Shown here piece by piece: positions 1 through 8,461 of a stretch of DNA of 64,000 bases. A program made the position numbers and the translations under genes. The notes beneath the pieces were generated by a model. That model was not told where the DNA came from. It was given only the letters and a program-made list of their open reading frames with translations, and searched no databases. The stretch comes from Sporosarcina psychrophila. GTDB lineage: Bacteria; Bacillota; Bacilli; Bacillales_A; Planococcaceae. The number at the start of each line of letters is the position of its first letter. The first letter of the stretch is position 1. The stretch is from contig NZ_CP014616.1 of NCBI RefSeq assembly GCF_001590685.1, positions 208,501 to 272,500 on the forward strand, read 5' to 3'.

Positions 1-1
1 T

Positions 2-193
2 TCTGTTTGCTTGGAAGGTGAAGGGAATACACCACCAGAAGATGTAGGCGGTGAGTATGGTTATGAAGAATTTCTCAAGATTCTTGCTGATCCCGACCAC
101 CCTGAGTACGAGCATATGGTTAAGTGGGGACGGATGCAGCGTTATCAGGAATTTGCTATTGACTCTATAAATAGAGGGTTGAAGGGACTTTAA
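2..193 (+). CDS. Plasmid pRiA4b ORF-3-like protein, C-terminal part
   Basis: Only the last 63 codons are present; the frame is open to the window edge, so the start lies outside. The PPEDVGG motif followed by GYEEFL and DPDHPE is the signature of the C-terminal end of the pRiA4b ORF-3 / TnpR-passenger family (PF07929 type). These proteins are common near mobile DNA, and their biochemical role is not established. It ends at a TAA and is followed by an IS605-like hairpin, which fits a mobile-element neighbourhood. The family call is firm for a fragment of this size; function is unknown. Confidence 0.75.
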   Translation, partial: SVCLEGEGNTPPEDVGGEYGYEEFLKILADPDHPEYEHMVKWGRMQRYQEFAIDSINRGLKGL

Positions 194-203
194 TCGACTA
201 AGG

Positions 204-248
204 CAGAAGTCTCCTTCCTCAACGCGAAGCGTAGGTGGGAGATGAATG
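204..248 (+). mobile_element. IS200/IS605-like right-end hairpin remnant
   Basis: The sequence AGTCTCC..CCTC, a GCGAAGC loop and GAGG-like/GGGAGATGAAT partner form an imperfect hairpin followed by GAATGC. This is the layout I associate with the 3' ends of TnpB-carrying IS605-family elements (the region giving reRNA/omegaRNA). No tnpB or tnpA is present, so at most this is a solo end or remnant. The assignment rests on remembered resemblance. Confidence 0.35.
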
Positions 249-437
249 CTTGCCGATTTTATGGCAATGTTGCTTTATAAATTATAAGTCTGAATGATTT
301 TATCCACATGGTTTATTATCCTTATCCTATCGCCAATAAAACCCCTCCACCGGCACATGATACTCCTGGAAAACATCACTAAACAAAACCTTTTCAATAA
401 GTTCATGAAGCACAAGGTACGCTTTTTCTTTATTATT

Positions 438-1037
438 TTAGCTTCGCGATTCCGTATCATTGAACGAGTTTTGATGGAGAATTGCGAGTAATTGTTCGGC
501 CATATAATCCGGTGGATATAAGAATTCGCTGTCTATCCAAACAGTAATCATCCCCCAAATTGCGTATGCCTGGTAATTGGCTAACATCTTGATGTTGATA
601 TTTGTGTGTATGGTTCTATTGGATATGTCTTGAAGGACAAGTTGTGATAATTCGTTGCAAATACGGGCTTGTAGACCTGTTAATATATTTGACTTTCCTA
701 GTAATGTATAAAAATTGGCGTTAGTAGCCACGTGTTCGAATATTTTAATGGCTGAAGCAGTAAGCTTGCTGACTTCGAAAACAGTCAGACTTTCATAAGG
801 TGCACGGTATGATGTGATTAAATCCTTCATGACTTCATCGATTATTTCTTCCAACAGTTCTTCTTTGTCTGGGTAGTGTTTGTAAAATGTTCCCCGATTA
901 AGATCGGCAAGTTGGACAATATCTGTAATTGAAATATGTTTGAAGTCTTTTGATTGCATTAAGGTTAAAAGCGCGTTTTTTAGTGCTACTTTTGATTTTC
1001 GAATTCTTCTATCCACGCTTGGTGGTGTAGTAGACAT
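438..1037 (-). CDS. TetR/AcrR family transcriptional regulator
   Basis: A 199-residue protein with an N-terminal TetR helix-turn-helix (about residues 12-58; ITDIVQLADLNRGTFYKHY contains the recognition helix) and a TetR-like C-terminal ligand/dimer domain ending in a WIDSEF..PPDYMAEQLL helix. The ATG has a GGGGG ribosome site 6-8 nt upstream. It is divergent from an SDR oxidoreductase at 1229 across a 190-bp gap, so local repression of that gene and of itself is likely; a CGAACAAAATTCG palindrome at 1066-1077 is a possible operator. The ligand is unknown. A decayed relative of this gene lies at about 25.65-25.88 kb. Confidence 0.85.
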   Translation of the reverse strand: MSTTPPSVDRRIRKSKVALKNALLTLMQSKDFKHISITDIVQLADLNRGTFYKHYPDKEELLEEIIDEVMKDLITSYRAPYESLTVFEVSKLTASAIKIFEHVATNANFYTLLGKSNILTGLQARICNELSQLVLQDISNRTIHTNINIKMLANYQAYAIWGMITVWIDSEFLYPPDYMAEQLLAILHQNSFNDTESRS

Positions 1038-1228
1038 TAGTAAACCCCCTCATTTTTTTAATAAACGAACAAAATTCGGATAGATTGTCTAGTAGTCAAC
1101 AAGTCGATGTTGATTTGCTGATTGAATGAAGTAGCTTGAATTGATTATACTATAATTGAAAGATATTAAACATCTGTTCATTATCGTAATTGTGTAAGCA
1201 CATTCAGTTAAAAATAGGAGGGAATAAA

Positions 1229-1987
1229 ATGAAACTTCAAGACAAAGTAGCAGTTGTAACAGGAGCTGGTTCAGGCATGGGGAAAGCAATAGCTATGCTC
1301 TATGCGCAAGAAGGGGCAAAAGTGGTTGTGTCCGATATTAACGGTGATTCTGCTAATACGGTGGTAGAAGAAATTAAATCAAATGGTGGGGAAGCCATTG
1401 GTGTCGTTGCGAATGTTGCTAAAGAAGAGGACATTCAAAATCTAATAGACACAGCTGTCAGCACGTATGGCACGGTTGATGTGTTGGTGAATAATGCGGG
1501 TATCATGGACAATTTTGAAGCCGCGGGTGATATTGAAGATGACAAATGGGATCGGATTTTTGCGATAAATACGACGAGTGTTATGCGTTCAACTCGTAAA
1601 GTATTGCCAATCTTTTTGGCGAAAGAGCAAGGTGTGATTATTAATATAGCTTCAGCAGGAGGATTATACGGTGCTCGTGCGGGTGCAGCATACACGGCTT
1701 CTAAGCATGCTGTTGTTGGCTTTACAAAAAATACGGGCTTTATGTACGCTAAGCAAGGCATTCGTTGTAATGCCATTGCACCGGGGGGAGTAGAAACGAA
1801 CATCGGAGCTTCGATGACATCCATCAATGCGTTTGGGATGGGACGTATTCAACCGGGACTTGCCATTAATCCACGTACGGGCAAATCTGAAGAGATTGCG
1901 AAGGTGGCATTGTTCCTAGCTTCAGACGATTCGAGCTTCGTCAATGGTACGGTCATAACGGCAGATGCAGGATGGACCGCTTATTAA
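1229..1987 (+). CDS. Short-chain dehydrogenase/reductase (SDR)
   Basis: A 252-residue classical SDR. The Rossmann motif TGAGSGMG (about residues 12-19), NNAG (about 88-91), catalytic Ser in NIASAGG and YTASK (Tyr/Lys) are all present, so it should be an active NAD(P)-dependent oxidoreductase. The substrate cannot be read from sequence. The ATG at 1229 is chosen over an upstream start at 1190 because AGGAGGG sits 7 nt before it and homology begins there. It is divergent from the TetR gene and ends at a strong terminator, so it is a single-gene unit probably controlled by that regulator. Confidence 0.9.
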   Translation: MKLQDKVAVVTGAGSGMGKAIAMLYAQEGAKVVVSDINGDSANTVVEEIKSNGGEAIGVVANVAKEEDIQNLIDTAVSTYGTVDVLVNNAGIMDNFEAAGDIEDDKWDRIFAINTTSVMRSTRKVLPIFLAKEQGVIINIASAGGLYGARAGAAYTASKHAVVGFTKNTGFMYAKQGIRCNAIAPGGVETNIGASMTSINAFGMGRIQPGLAINPRTGKSEEIAKVALFLASDDSSFVNGTVITADAGWTAY

Positions 1988-2000
1988 ATAAAATATAGGT

Positions 2001-2047
2001 ACCTGGATCTGAAACGACTCTAAACCGTTTCGGATCCAGGTATTTTT
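2001..2047 (+). terminator. Long palindromic terminator (family copy 1)
   Basis: A 16-bp stem, ACCTGGATCTGAAACG paired with CGTTTCGGATCCAGGT (one wobble), then TATTTTTATT. It ends the SDR gene. The CTGG-TCTGAAACG core recurs in hairpins at 17385 and 21782. Confidence 0.85.
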
Positions 2048-2152
2048 ATTAGTAGCGGTTTATGGAGACTAAATTTCAGGTGCAGGGAGTCGTACCATAA
2101 GTAAGTGATATTTTTGCTTTAAATTTTTCAAATTAGATATGAATACAAAAAT

Positions 2153-2189
2153 AAAGCCGATTTTCTGAGCAAACAGAAAATCGGCTTTT
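2153..2189. terminator. Intrinsic terminator, no adjacent gene
   Basis: A perfect 15-bp stem AAAGCCGATTTTCTG / CAGAAAATCGGCTTT with a 6-7 nt loop and T tail. It lies between the SDR terminator and the two-component genes. The same AAAGCCG..CGGCTTT style recurs at 51.92, 56.70, 57.86 and 60.50 kb. Confidence 0.7.
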
Positions 2190-2394
2190 ACAAATCGTTT
2201 ACGGATTTTTTCATGTACTTCAAGTTATATAATTTTCTAAGATTTTATTTTGAATCAGGAAACACAGAATCGTCTATTCGGCATAATTATATTTACTTAG
2301 GAAAAAAACTAAGAAAGTCTTAAGAATTGGTGTGCGTGTTTGTTAAGATTTAAATAGTATCATATCCTTATACAGATCCTATAGGGGTGATCAC

Positions 2395-2430
2395 ATGAGC
2401 CTAAAGAGATGGAGGAATGAATGTAGTTGA
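2395..2430 (+). CDS. 11-codon upstream ORF overlapping the response-regulator start
   Basis: ATG at 2395 preceded by AGGGGTGAT encodes MSLKRWRNECS and stops with TGA at 2428-2430. That stop overlaps the TTG start (2427-2429) of the response regulator, and the GGAGG for the regulator lies inside this ORF. The layout suggests translational coupling. The peptide is not recognised, and expression is inferred. Confidence 0.4.
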   Translation: MSLKRWRNECS

Positions 2431-3113
2431 ACATTTTGATTTGTGATGATGATAAAGAAATTGTAAGAGCGATTAGCGTTTATTTGGAAAATGAGGGTTA
2501 TCAAGTATTCAAAGCTTACAATGGGATAGAGGCAATCGATCTTATTCGAGATCACGTTATTCACCTAATTATTATGGATATTATGATGCCGAAAATGGAT
2601 GGGATTACGGCGACGATGAAGATTCGACAAGATAATATGATTCCGGTAATTATGCTTTCTGCCAAGTCTGAGGATTATGATAAAATACTTGGATTAAATA
2701 TCGGAGCAGATGATTATATGGCCAAGCCGTTTAATCCATTAGAACTTGTGGCTAGAGTGAAATCGCAGCTAAGAAGGTATACGACATTCGGGAGTCTTGA
2801 GGCGAGTAGTTATGTACTTCAAACGGGCGGGCTCATGATTGATGATGAACAGAAAATCATTACCGTTGATAAACAAGAGGTCTATTTGACACCAGTGCAG
2901 TATAAAATTTTAAAGCTTCTCACAGCAAATGCTGGGAGAGTATTCACGATTGAAGAGATTTATGAAAAGGTATGGAATGAAAGGGCCATTAATCCAGAAA
3001 ATACGGTTTCGGTTCATATTCGAAAGATTCGAGAAAAAATTGAAATTAATCCGAAAGAGCCGAAGTATTTAAAAGTTGTATGGGGAGTTGGGTATAAAGT
3101 TGAGAAATATTAG
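2427..3113 (+). CDS. OmpR-family response regulator
   Basis: A 228-residue regulator with a receiver domain (acidic DDD at 7-9, phospho-acceptor Asp51 in IIMDIMMP, Lys in AKPF) and a C-terminal winged helix (about 130-226, ending WGVGYKVEKY). It is the DNA-binding partner of the sensor kinase that starts inside its last codons. TTG at 2427 is the only start that gives the complete receiver fold; GGAGG lies 11 nt upstream. It resembles VanR/YkoG-type regulators, but the regulon cannot be read from the sequence. Confidence 0.9.
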   Translation: MNILICDDDKEIVRAISVYLENEGYQVFKAYNGIEAIDLIRDHVIHLIIMDIMMPKMDGITATMKIRQDNMIPVIMLSAKSEDYDKILGLNIGADDYMAKPFNPLELVARVKSQLRRYTTFGSLEASSYVLQTGGLMIDDEQKIITVDKQEVYLTPVQYKILKLLTANAGRVFTIEEIYEKVWNERAINPENTVSVHIRKIREKIEINPKEPKYLKVVWGVGYKVEKY

Positions 3114-5148
3114 TCATGCACTCATTACGAAAGTGGTTGTGTTTCTGATTGCCATCGTTTGTTTAACTGGTGCAGCGAAGGCAATTATCAACATGGAATT
3201 TAATGAGGTTCATCTAAGTAGTATAAATCAAGATAATTATTTTGAGAGCCGAGTATTTGCTGATGAAAGTTACGATCTTATTACCTCTTTAACGCAATTA
3301 ATCGGAAAGTATAAAAGTGAAGAATATATTTTAGGTGGTAAGGCACTGACTAAAGAAGATAGACGAGGAATTGAAAACGAGTTATTCAATGAATTTCATT
3401 ACAACGGATATGATTACGACTTAAGTGAAGCGGACAATAAGCGCATCTTTAAAGAAGAATATGCAGATGACATCAATCGTAAAAAAGATGAACGCATGAA
3501 AGAACAGGTAAGAGAATTTTATCGGTTACTCAGCACACTAGAAGCATATGAAGGAAGCGTGTATTATGCGAGTGATGGTGAACATGTATTCTCCAATAGT
3601 GAACTAAATAAGAAAGAGCAATTTGAATCATTTGGTGCATATATGCTATTTGAGGATTATCAACAAAAGCTTTATCCAAATGAAGTGAAAGAAAGTCAAT
3701 ACCTCGATTACTTTACACACAATGTTGAAAAGTTGAATCCACAAAAAGACGTCATTTTTGTGGCGTTTAAAGAATCTTTCTTACAACAAAAAATGCAGGG
3801 ATGGGAAAAAGACAAAGCGATTGCCAAAAGTTTTCTTAATGAATTAATTGTATTTCTAGCAGGATTTATTTTATCTTTTGTTTATCTAATCATGGTTATT
3901 GGAAGAACGTCATTTAAAGATAAAGAAATTCATTTTCATGTCATTGACAAACTATATAATGATCTCAATATTGTGATAGTCGTTTCTTTAACAGCGATGT
4001 GGATAGCGATGATTGTTGAAGTGTTGCACGATATGCACACGCTTCTCACGGCACCTATTTTTATCATTGCCTTACTGATGATTTTATCGCTCGTAAAGCA
4101 TATCAAAAATAGATCATTACTTCAGCATACACTCATCTATCAAATTCTCAAAAAGGTTTTTCTTTCGGTGAAAAATGTATTTGATAGTGGCAGTATAGGT
4201 GTAAAAACTGTGCTGCTTGTCATCGGTTATCCAATAGTAGTTGCAGCAACGTTTTTCATGTTTCCCGTTACCATTGGTCTAGCTGCCTGGTTTGCGATGA
4301 AAAAGGTGAAGTCATTTAACCGCATTAAAGAGGGCGTAGAGCAAATTAAGAATGGGGATATTCATCATCGAATTGAAGTAGACGGAAAAGGGGAGTTTAG
4401 CCGACTCGCAGCGAATATTAATAGTATTAACGATGGGTTAAAAAAGTCAGTGGATAGTGAGATCAAGAGCGAGCGTTTAAAAACAGAGCTCATTACAAAT
4501 GTTTCGCATGATATCAGAACGCCATTAACGTCAATCATTACGTATGTCGATTTATTAAAAATAGAAAACGACCCTGAAATAATTGCAGAATATGTAGACG
4601 TGTTGGATCAAAAATCGAAAAGACTTAAGATCTTAACGGATGATTTATTTGAAGCGGCTAAAGCGTCAAGCGGAAGTATGCCTGTTCAGTTAGAACGGAT
4701 TGACATCGTATCATTACTAACGCAAGGAATAGGAGAGATGGATGAAAAAATTGAAGCGTCGTCATTAAATTTTAAGTTAGCTCACCCAACAGAAAAGGTG
4801 TATGTGAAGGCTGATGGTAAACTCCTATGGCGCTCCATCGAAAACTTATTCTCGAATATTTTTAAATACGCACAACCTGCATCAAGGGTTTATATTGATG
4901 TTGAAGTTTTAGGGAATGAAATACTCGTGACATTTAAAAATATTTCAGCATATGAATTAAATATTTCAGTCGATGAACTAATGGAACGCTTTAAACGAGG
5001 GGATGAATCTAGATCAAGTCAAGGTAGCGGATTAGGGTTGTCGATTGCTGAAAGCCTGATTCACATCCAGCTCGGACGGTTCTTAGTTCAAGTAGATGGC
5101 GATTTATTTAAGTCGATGATTTATCTACCGAAATTTCCAAATGAATAA
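3100..5148 (+). CDS. Membrane sensor histidine kinase
   Basis: A 682-residue sensor. One N-terminal membrane helix precedes a charged extracytoplasmic region of about 220 residues, followed by four more membrane helices (about 245-400), a HAMP linker, HisKA with NVSHDIRTPL (phospho-His about 470) and HATPase_c with the N box NLFSNIFKY and G box GSGLGLSI. TTG at 3100 is preferred to TTG at 3076 because it puts the membrane helix at the N-terminus; both overlap the regulator, which stops at 3113, so the pair is translationally coupled. A multi-helix block between sensor region and HAMP is unusual. The stimulus is unknown. Confidence 0.88.
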   Translation: MRNISHALITKVVVFLIAIVCLTGAAKAIINMEFNEVHLSSINQDNYFESRVFADESYDLITSLTQLIGKYKSEEYILGGKALTKEDRRGIENELFNEFHYNGYDYDLSEADNKRIFKEEYADDINRKKDERMKEQVREFYRLLSTLEAYEGSVYYASDGEHVFSNSELNKKEQFESFGAYMLFEDYQQKLYPNEVKESQYLDYFTHNVEKLNPQKDVIFVAFKESFLQQKMQGWEKDKAIAKSFLNELIVFLAGFILSFVYLIMVIGRTSFKDKEIHFHVIDKLYNDLNIVIVVSLTAMWIAMIVEVLHDMHTLLTAPIFIIALLMILSLVKHIKNRSLLQHTLIYQILKKVFLSVKNVFDSGSIGVKTVLLVIGYPIVVAATFFMFPVTIGLAAWFAMKKVKSFNRIKEGVEQIKNGDIHHRIEVDGKGEFSRLAANINSINDGLKKSVDSEIKSERLKTELITNVSHDIRTPLTSIITYVDLLKIENDPEIIAEYVDVLDQKSKRLKILTDDLFEAAKASSGSMPVQLERIDIVSLLTQGIGEMDEKIEASSLNFKLAHPTEKVYVKADGKLLWRSIENLFSNIFKYAQPASRVYIDVEVLGNEILVTFKNISAYELNISVDELMERFKRGDESRSSQGSGLGLSIAESLIHIQLGRFLVQVDGDLFKSMIYLPKFPNE

Positions 5149-5158
5149 CGTAGCAAGG

Positions 5159-5189
5159 GAATAGGATATGTGAGTGTCCTATTCTTTTT
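5159..5189 (+). terminator. Terminator of the two-component operon
   Basis: GAATAGGA / TCCTATTC stem, 10-nt loop and TTTTTC tail, 11 nt after the kinase stop codon. Confidence 0.85.
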
Positions 5190-5510
5190 CTGTGTATAGA
5201 TGTAGCTAATAAAAGTGATAGAGATGTTGTTAAAGAATTTCAACGTTCTTCAAGTTTAAAAAACATGCTTATGCTAGAGAATTAGAGGATTGCGGATATT
5301 TAGAAAGAATACTGAAGGTAAGTATTGATGTGCAAATCGAAAATAATAATCAAATTGTAAAAGTATCTTATTCATGTGAAATGGACAAGGTACTTTTTTT
5401 CATGAAAAACCGCACTTAGCCACATCATGGAGAGCCGTACCATAAATAGAGGCGGATATCGATAAAATATGATGAGACTCGGTCATTGACAGATGCTAGA
5501 GCCAGATGAA
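5190..5510. other. Non-genic stretch with an orphan open frame
   Basis: No intact gene. One frame stays open from about 5240 to 5419 (it includes HAYARELEDCGYLERI and ends KNRT), but has no start codon or ribosome site and matches nothing I recognise. It may be a gene remnant. Confidence 0.4.
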
Positions 5511-5514
5511 TTCA

Positions 5515-5660
5515 AAGGAAACCATGAGAAAAGGGCTTCCATTGAAGGAGAAAATGCGAAGCTCAAATGGTTTCACGGTCTATCTCGAACTGGGAGATAG
5601 GCCAATTAGGTGTGTCAAAGTAATCGAGATTAGTTGTCATTGTAATAAATATTAGGCGGG
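5515..5660 (+). pseudogene. Transposase C-terminal remnant (IS1182-like)
   Basis: The reading frame gives NHEKRASIEGENAKLKWFHG followed by LSRTGR and a stop. This resembles the C-terminal block of IS1182-type DDE transposases, where R..IE..F.E.KR.HGL.RAR is conserved. It is broken by several stop codons and has no start, so it is a fossil fragment. No inverted repeats were found. Confidence 0.5.
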
Positions 5661-5911
5661 TGAAGCGATAGTATCAGCCTAATATCGGATAATGTCGCCA
5701 AAATCAATCAATTACTAATTTGAAATCATATTTTGACTTTATTTCTATAAAACTTTATACATAGTCAATGAAAACATACTTTATGACTGGTTTCGAACTA
5801 TTCTCATGATTCATTTTTCATAGAGCAACAGTGAGGAGTGGTTAAAAAGTCTTGAAGTTTGTAGAGTTACGTGAGATTATGAGTGAGCGTAATTTTAAAC
5901 TAAAACTATAG

Positions 5912-6020
5912 AAGTTAAAGGCAACCTGTTCTGAAAGGGCAGCACGCAAAGCCTAGGATCTAAAGTTTAGGGATTAATCAAAAGTCCTGCAATCTAAACA
6001 ATGATCGCCTGGTTACCAAA
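5912..6020 (+). ncRNA. c-di-GMP-I riboswitch (GEMM) aptamer
   Basis: The hallmarks of the GEMM-I aptamer appear in order: GGCAACC (about 5920-5926), a hairpin with a GAAA-type loop (CTGTTCTGAAAGGGCAG), the nearly invariant ACGCAAAGCC (5943-5952), a second hairpin, and the closing GGTTACC (6011-6017). It is followed by a terminator and then a chemoreceptor gene. In other bacteria this RNA class often controls motility and chemotaxis genes. It should switch receptor transcription with cyclic di-GMP; the sign of the response is not evident. Confidence 0.85.
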
Positions 6021-6050
6021 TTTATGGATTAATATATATAAATCCTTTGG

Positions 6051-6078
6051 CTATTCTATATTAAATAGAATAGTTTTT
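6051..6078 (+). terminator. Riboswitch expression-platform terminator
   Basis: CTATTCTA / TAGAATAG stem with T6 tail, about 35 nt after the aptamer and 145 nt before the chemoreceptor start. Its place inside the leader makes it the likely switching element. Confidence 0.8.
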
Positions 6079-6223
6079 TGAGTGTTTAAAACCACCTGGA
6101 ATGAATTTGGCGAAAAGACGTAGTTAGAAAGGATTAAGAGATTCTTGAAGTTAACAATTTAAAAGCTTTGAAGTAGCAGGCAACTTGCGCTTGATTCACT
6201 ATTAAATAGAAAGGTGTGTAAAA

Positions 6224-8275
6224 ATGAATAAGAAAAGGATTTCGTTCAAAGCAAAGTTATTAGTTTTCTCTTTATTACTATCATTAGTACCGATTGTTTT
6301 TATTGGAGTTTTAGTTAATAAAACAGTTAGCAAAAAAACCAAGGATGATTATATCAGTTTCAGCGAGAAAGAAATTAAACAGGTGGACAATGGAATTTCT
6401 CTATACTTTGAAACGATTAGGGAAAATGTCAATTTATTAGCTAATGATAATTCCGTTCTAAATGCCGATTCAAGTATTACTTCCTATAAAGATCTAGGGG
6501 GAGAAGGCTCAATTGATATGACCCCTTCAGAAAATGGGGATAAGGAGAAAGCCATTTTTGATGTGTTTTCTCAATTTAGTAATAGTCATCCTAAAGCCTC
6601 TTATGTTTATATAGGTACAGCGGATGGAGGTTATGTCCAATTTCCCGAGGGACCCACGCCAGCTGGTTTCGATCCTAGAGACCGTCCTTGGTATACCACG
6701 GCTATTGAAGAACCAGGAGAAGTAAAATTAACAAGTGCCTATGAGGCAACTGGTATAGAAGGAATTATAGTAAGTAATGTAGTTTCGATTGAAAAAGATG
6801 GAAAACAAACAGGCGTGTTAGGCTTAGATGTAAGTCTGGAAGGCTTAACAGATATTATTAAGGAAATCAGTATTGGTAAAAATGGTTATGTAATTCTCGC
6901 GCAAGAAAATGGAACAATCCTTGCACATCCAAAAGATCCTGAATTGAACTTCCAACCAATTTCTAAACTAAACATTCCTTCATTAAAAGATTTAAGCAAA
7001 GATGGCACATTTGAAACTGAACTAGATGGAGAAGACTATGTATTAAATACAATCACTTCAGAAATTGATGGCTGGAAGTATATTGCTGTCATAAAGAAGG
7101 ACGAAATTTTAAGTACGGCGACTTTCATACGCTCAATGCTTTTCATTATAGGTGGAATTTTTGCTATTCTTGCTATAATAGCTTCTATTTTTATGAGTTT
7201 ACGTATAACGAAGAGAATTAAAAGGATTAGTGATTTGTCTTTAGCGATGTCAAAAGGTGATTTGACTCAACAAGTCACGGTAAAGGTGAATGATGAAATC
7301 GGGGATATGGGCGAGAATTTCAATACCATGTCTAACAGTTTAAAAGAAACAATCAAAAAGATTTCGCATGAATCTCAACAATTATCTGCTACATCTGAGG
7401 AGCTGGCAGCATCTTCGATCGAGAATCAAAAAGCCTCTAATGAGATATCAGGTTCTATCCAACTTGTTGCTACTGGAACAGATGAACAGGATGCCGCTAT
7501 GAAAAATGCGGTAGCTATCATCAATGAAGTGTATAAGCATGTTGATGACGTGACAGTGAGCATGGACAATGTAAGTAATTCCATCCATTATTCAACGGAA
7601 ACTGCTAAACAGGGCAGTGATGTCGTTGAACAAACTGTAAATAAAATGGTTGAAATTGATAAAAACGTGAGCTCTTCTGCTGAGAAAATTAGCATGTTAA
7701 ATGAAAAATCAAATGAAATTAGACAAATCAGCTTGATCATACAATCAATTTCAGAGCAAACGAATTTATTAGCTTTGAATGCTGCAATTGAAGCTGCAAG
7801 AGCTGGCGAACATGGAAAGGGATTTGCAGTAGTGGCGGATGAAGTTCGAAAACTCGCAGAGCAATCCAGCAACTCAGCATTGCAGATCAATGAAATTATT
7901 CAAGATATTGAAGACGGCATTGAAGATTCGATGGGTCTTGTAAATCTAGGGGTTAGCTCGGCAAAAGAAGGAATGAAACTTGTGAATGAAAGCGGGAAAG
8001 CGTTTGGAGAAATTAAGGATTCCATTTTCGCTGGCACAACAAAAATATCCGAGGTCAGCATGGCAATGGAAAACATGAAAAATCATATAGCTGAAGTGGC
8101 AGTTCACATTGAGGAAGTTTCAAAAACAAGTATTGAAGTAAATAATTATTCCCAAAACGTCGCGGCATCCTCCGAAGAAATGAGTGCCTCAATGGAAGAG
8201 GTTTCATCGGTTTCTCAAGAGTTAGCTAGGATGTCAAATGAATTGGAAGTAGCCATCCAGCAATTTAAATTGTAA
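6224..8275 (+). CDS. Methyl-accepting chemotaxis protein with dCache sensor
   Basis: A 683-residue receptor: membrane helix at about 13-31, periplasmic-type double Cache domain (about 40-295; DPRDRPWY and [10 protein letters not shown] motifs), second membrane helix about 302-326, HAMP to about 380, then the methyl-accepting signalling domain. The tip hairpin has the highly conserved [19 protein letters not shown] (about 512-530). dCache receptors commonly bind amino acids or other small metabolites; the ligand here is unknown. GAAAGGTG precedes the ATG by 7-8 nt. The gene is monocistronic and lies behind the c-di-GMP riboswitch, so receptor level probably depends on c-di-GMP. Confidence 0.95.
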   Translation: MNKKRISFKAKLLVFSLLLSLVPIVFIGVLVNKTVSKKTKDDYISFSEKEIKQVDNGISLYFETIRENVNLLANDNSVLNADSSITSYKDLGGEGSIDMTPSENGDKEKAIFDVFSQFSNSHPKASYVYIGTADGGYVQFPEGPTPAGFDPRDRPWYTTAIEEPGEVKLTSAYEATGIEGIIVSNVVSIEKDGKQTGVLGLDVSLEGLTDIIKEISIGKNGYVILAQENGTILAHPKDPELNFQPISKLNIPSLKDLSKDGTFETELDGEDYVLNTITSEIDGWKYIAVIKKDEILSTATFIRSMLFIIGGIFAILAIIASIFMSLRITKRIKRISDLSLAMSKGDLTQQVTVKVNDEIGDMGENFNTMSNSLKETIKKISHESQQLSATSEELAASSIENQKASNEISGSIQLVATGTDEQDAAMKNAVAIINEVYKHVDDVTVSMDNVSNSIHYSTETAKQGSDVVEQTVNKMVEIDKNVSSSAEKISMLNEKSNEIRQISLIIQSISEQTNLLALNAAIEAARAGEHGKGFAVVADEVRKLAEQSSNSALQINEIIQDIEDGIEDSMGLVNLGVSSAKEGMKLVNESGKAFGEIKDSIFAGTTKISEVSMAMENMKNHIAEVAVHIEEVSKTSIEVNNYSQNVAASSEEMSASMEEVSSVSQELARMSNELEVAIQQFKL

Positions 8276-8461
8276 AAGTATGATTTCTATCAAACCAATA
8301 ATCTAAGGGGTATGTTGGATTTTCTAGCATAAAATTACACAACCTATAATCATGTTTACAATTTACATTCATATTGTATAAAACATCCCCTGAATGTTTT
8401 TATATAATTTCTCGGGAAAAAATTTTATGTTTAATTTGATTTAGAATAGGGAGGAAACATC

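Noticed and set aside
331-440. Possible gene end on the minus strand after tetR
   Set aside because: A 37-codon open stretch (ending VPVEGFYWR) lacks a start and ribosome site; too short to support.
5640-5690. ATATTAGGC/GCCTAATAT hairpin as a terminator
   Set aside because: A 17-nt loop, no T-run and no adjacent gene end.
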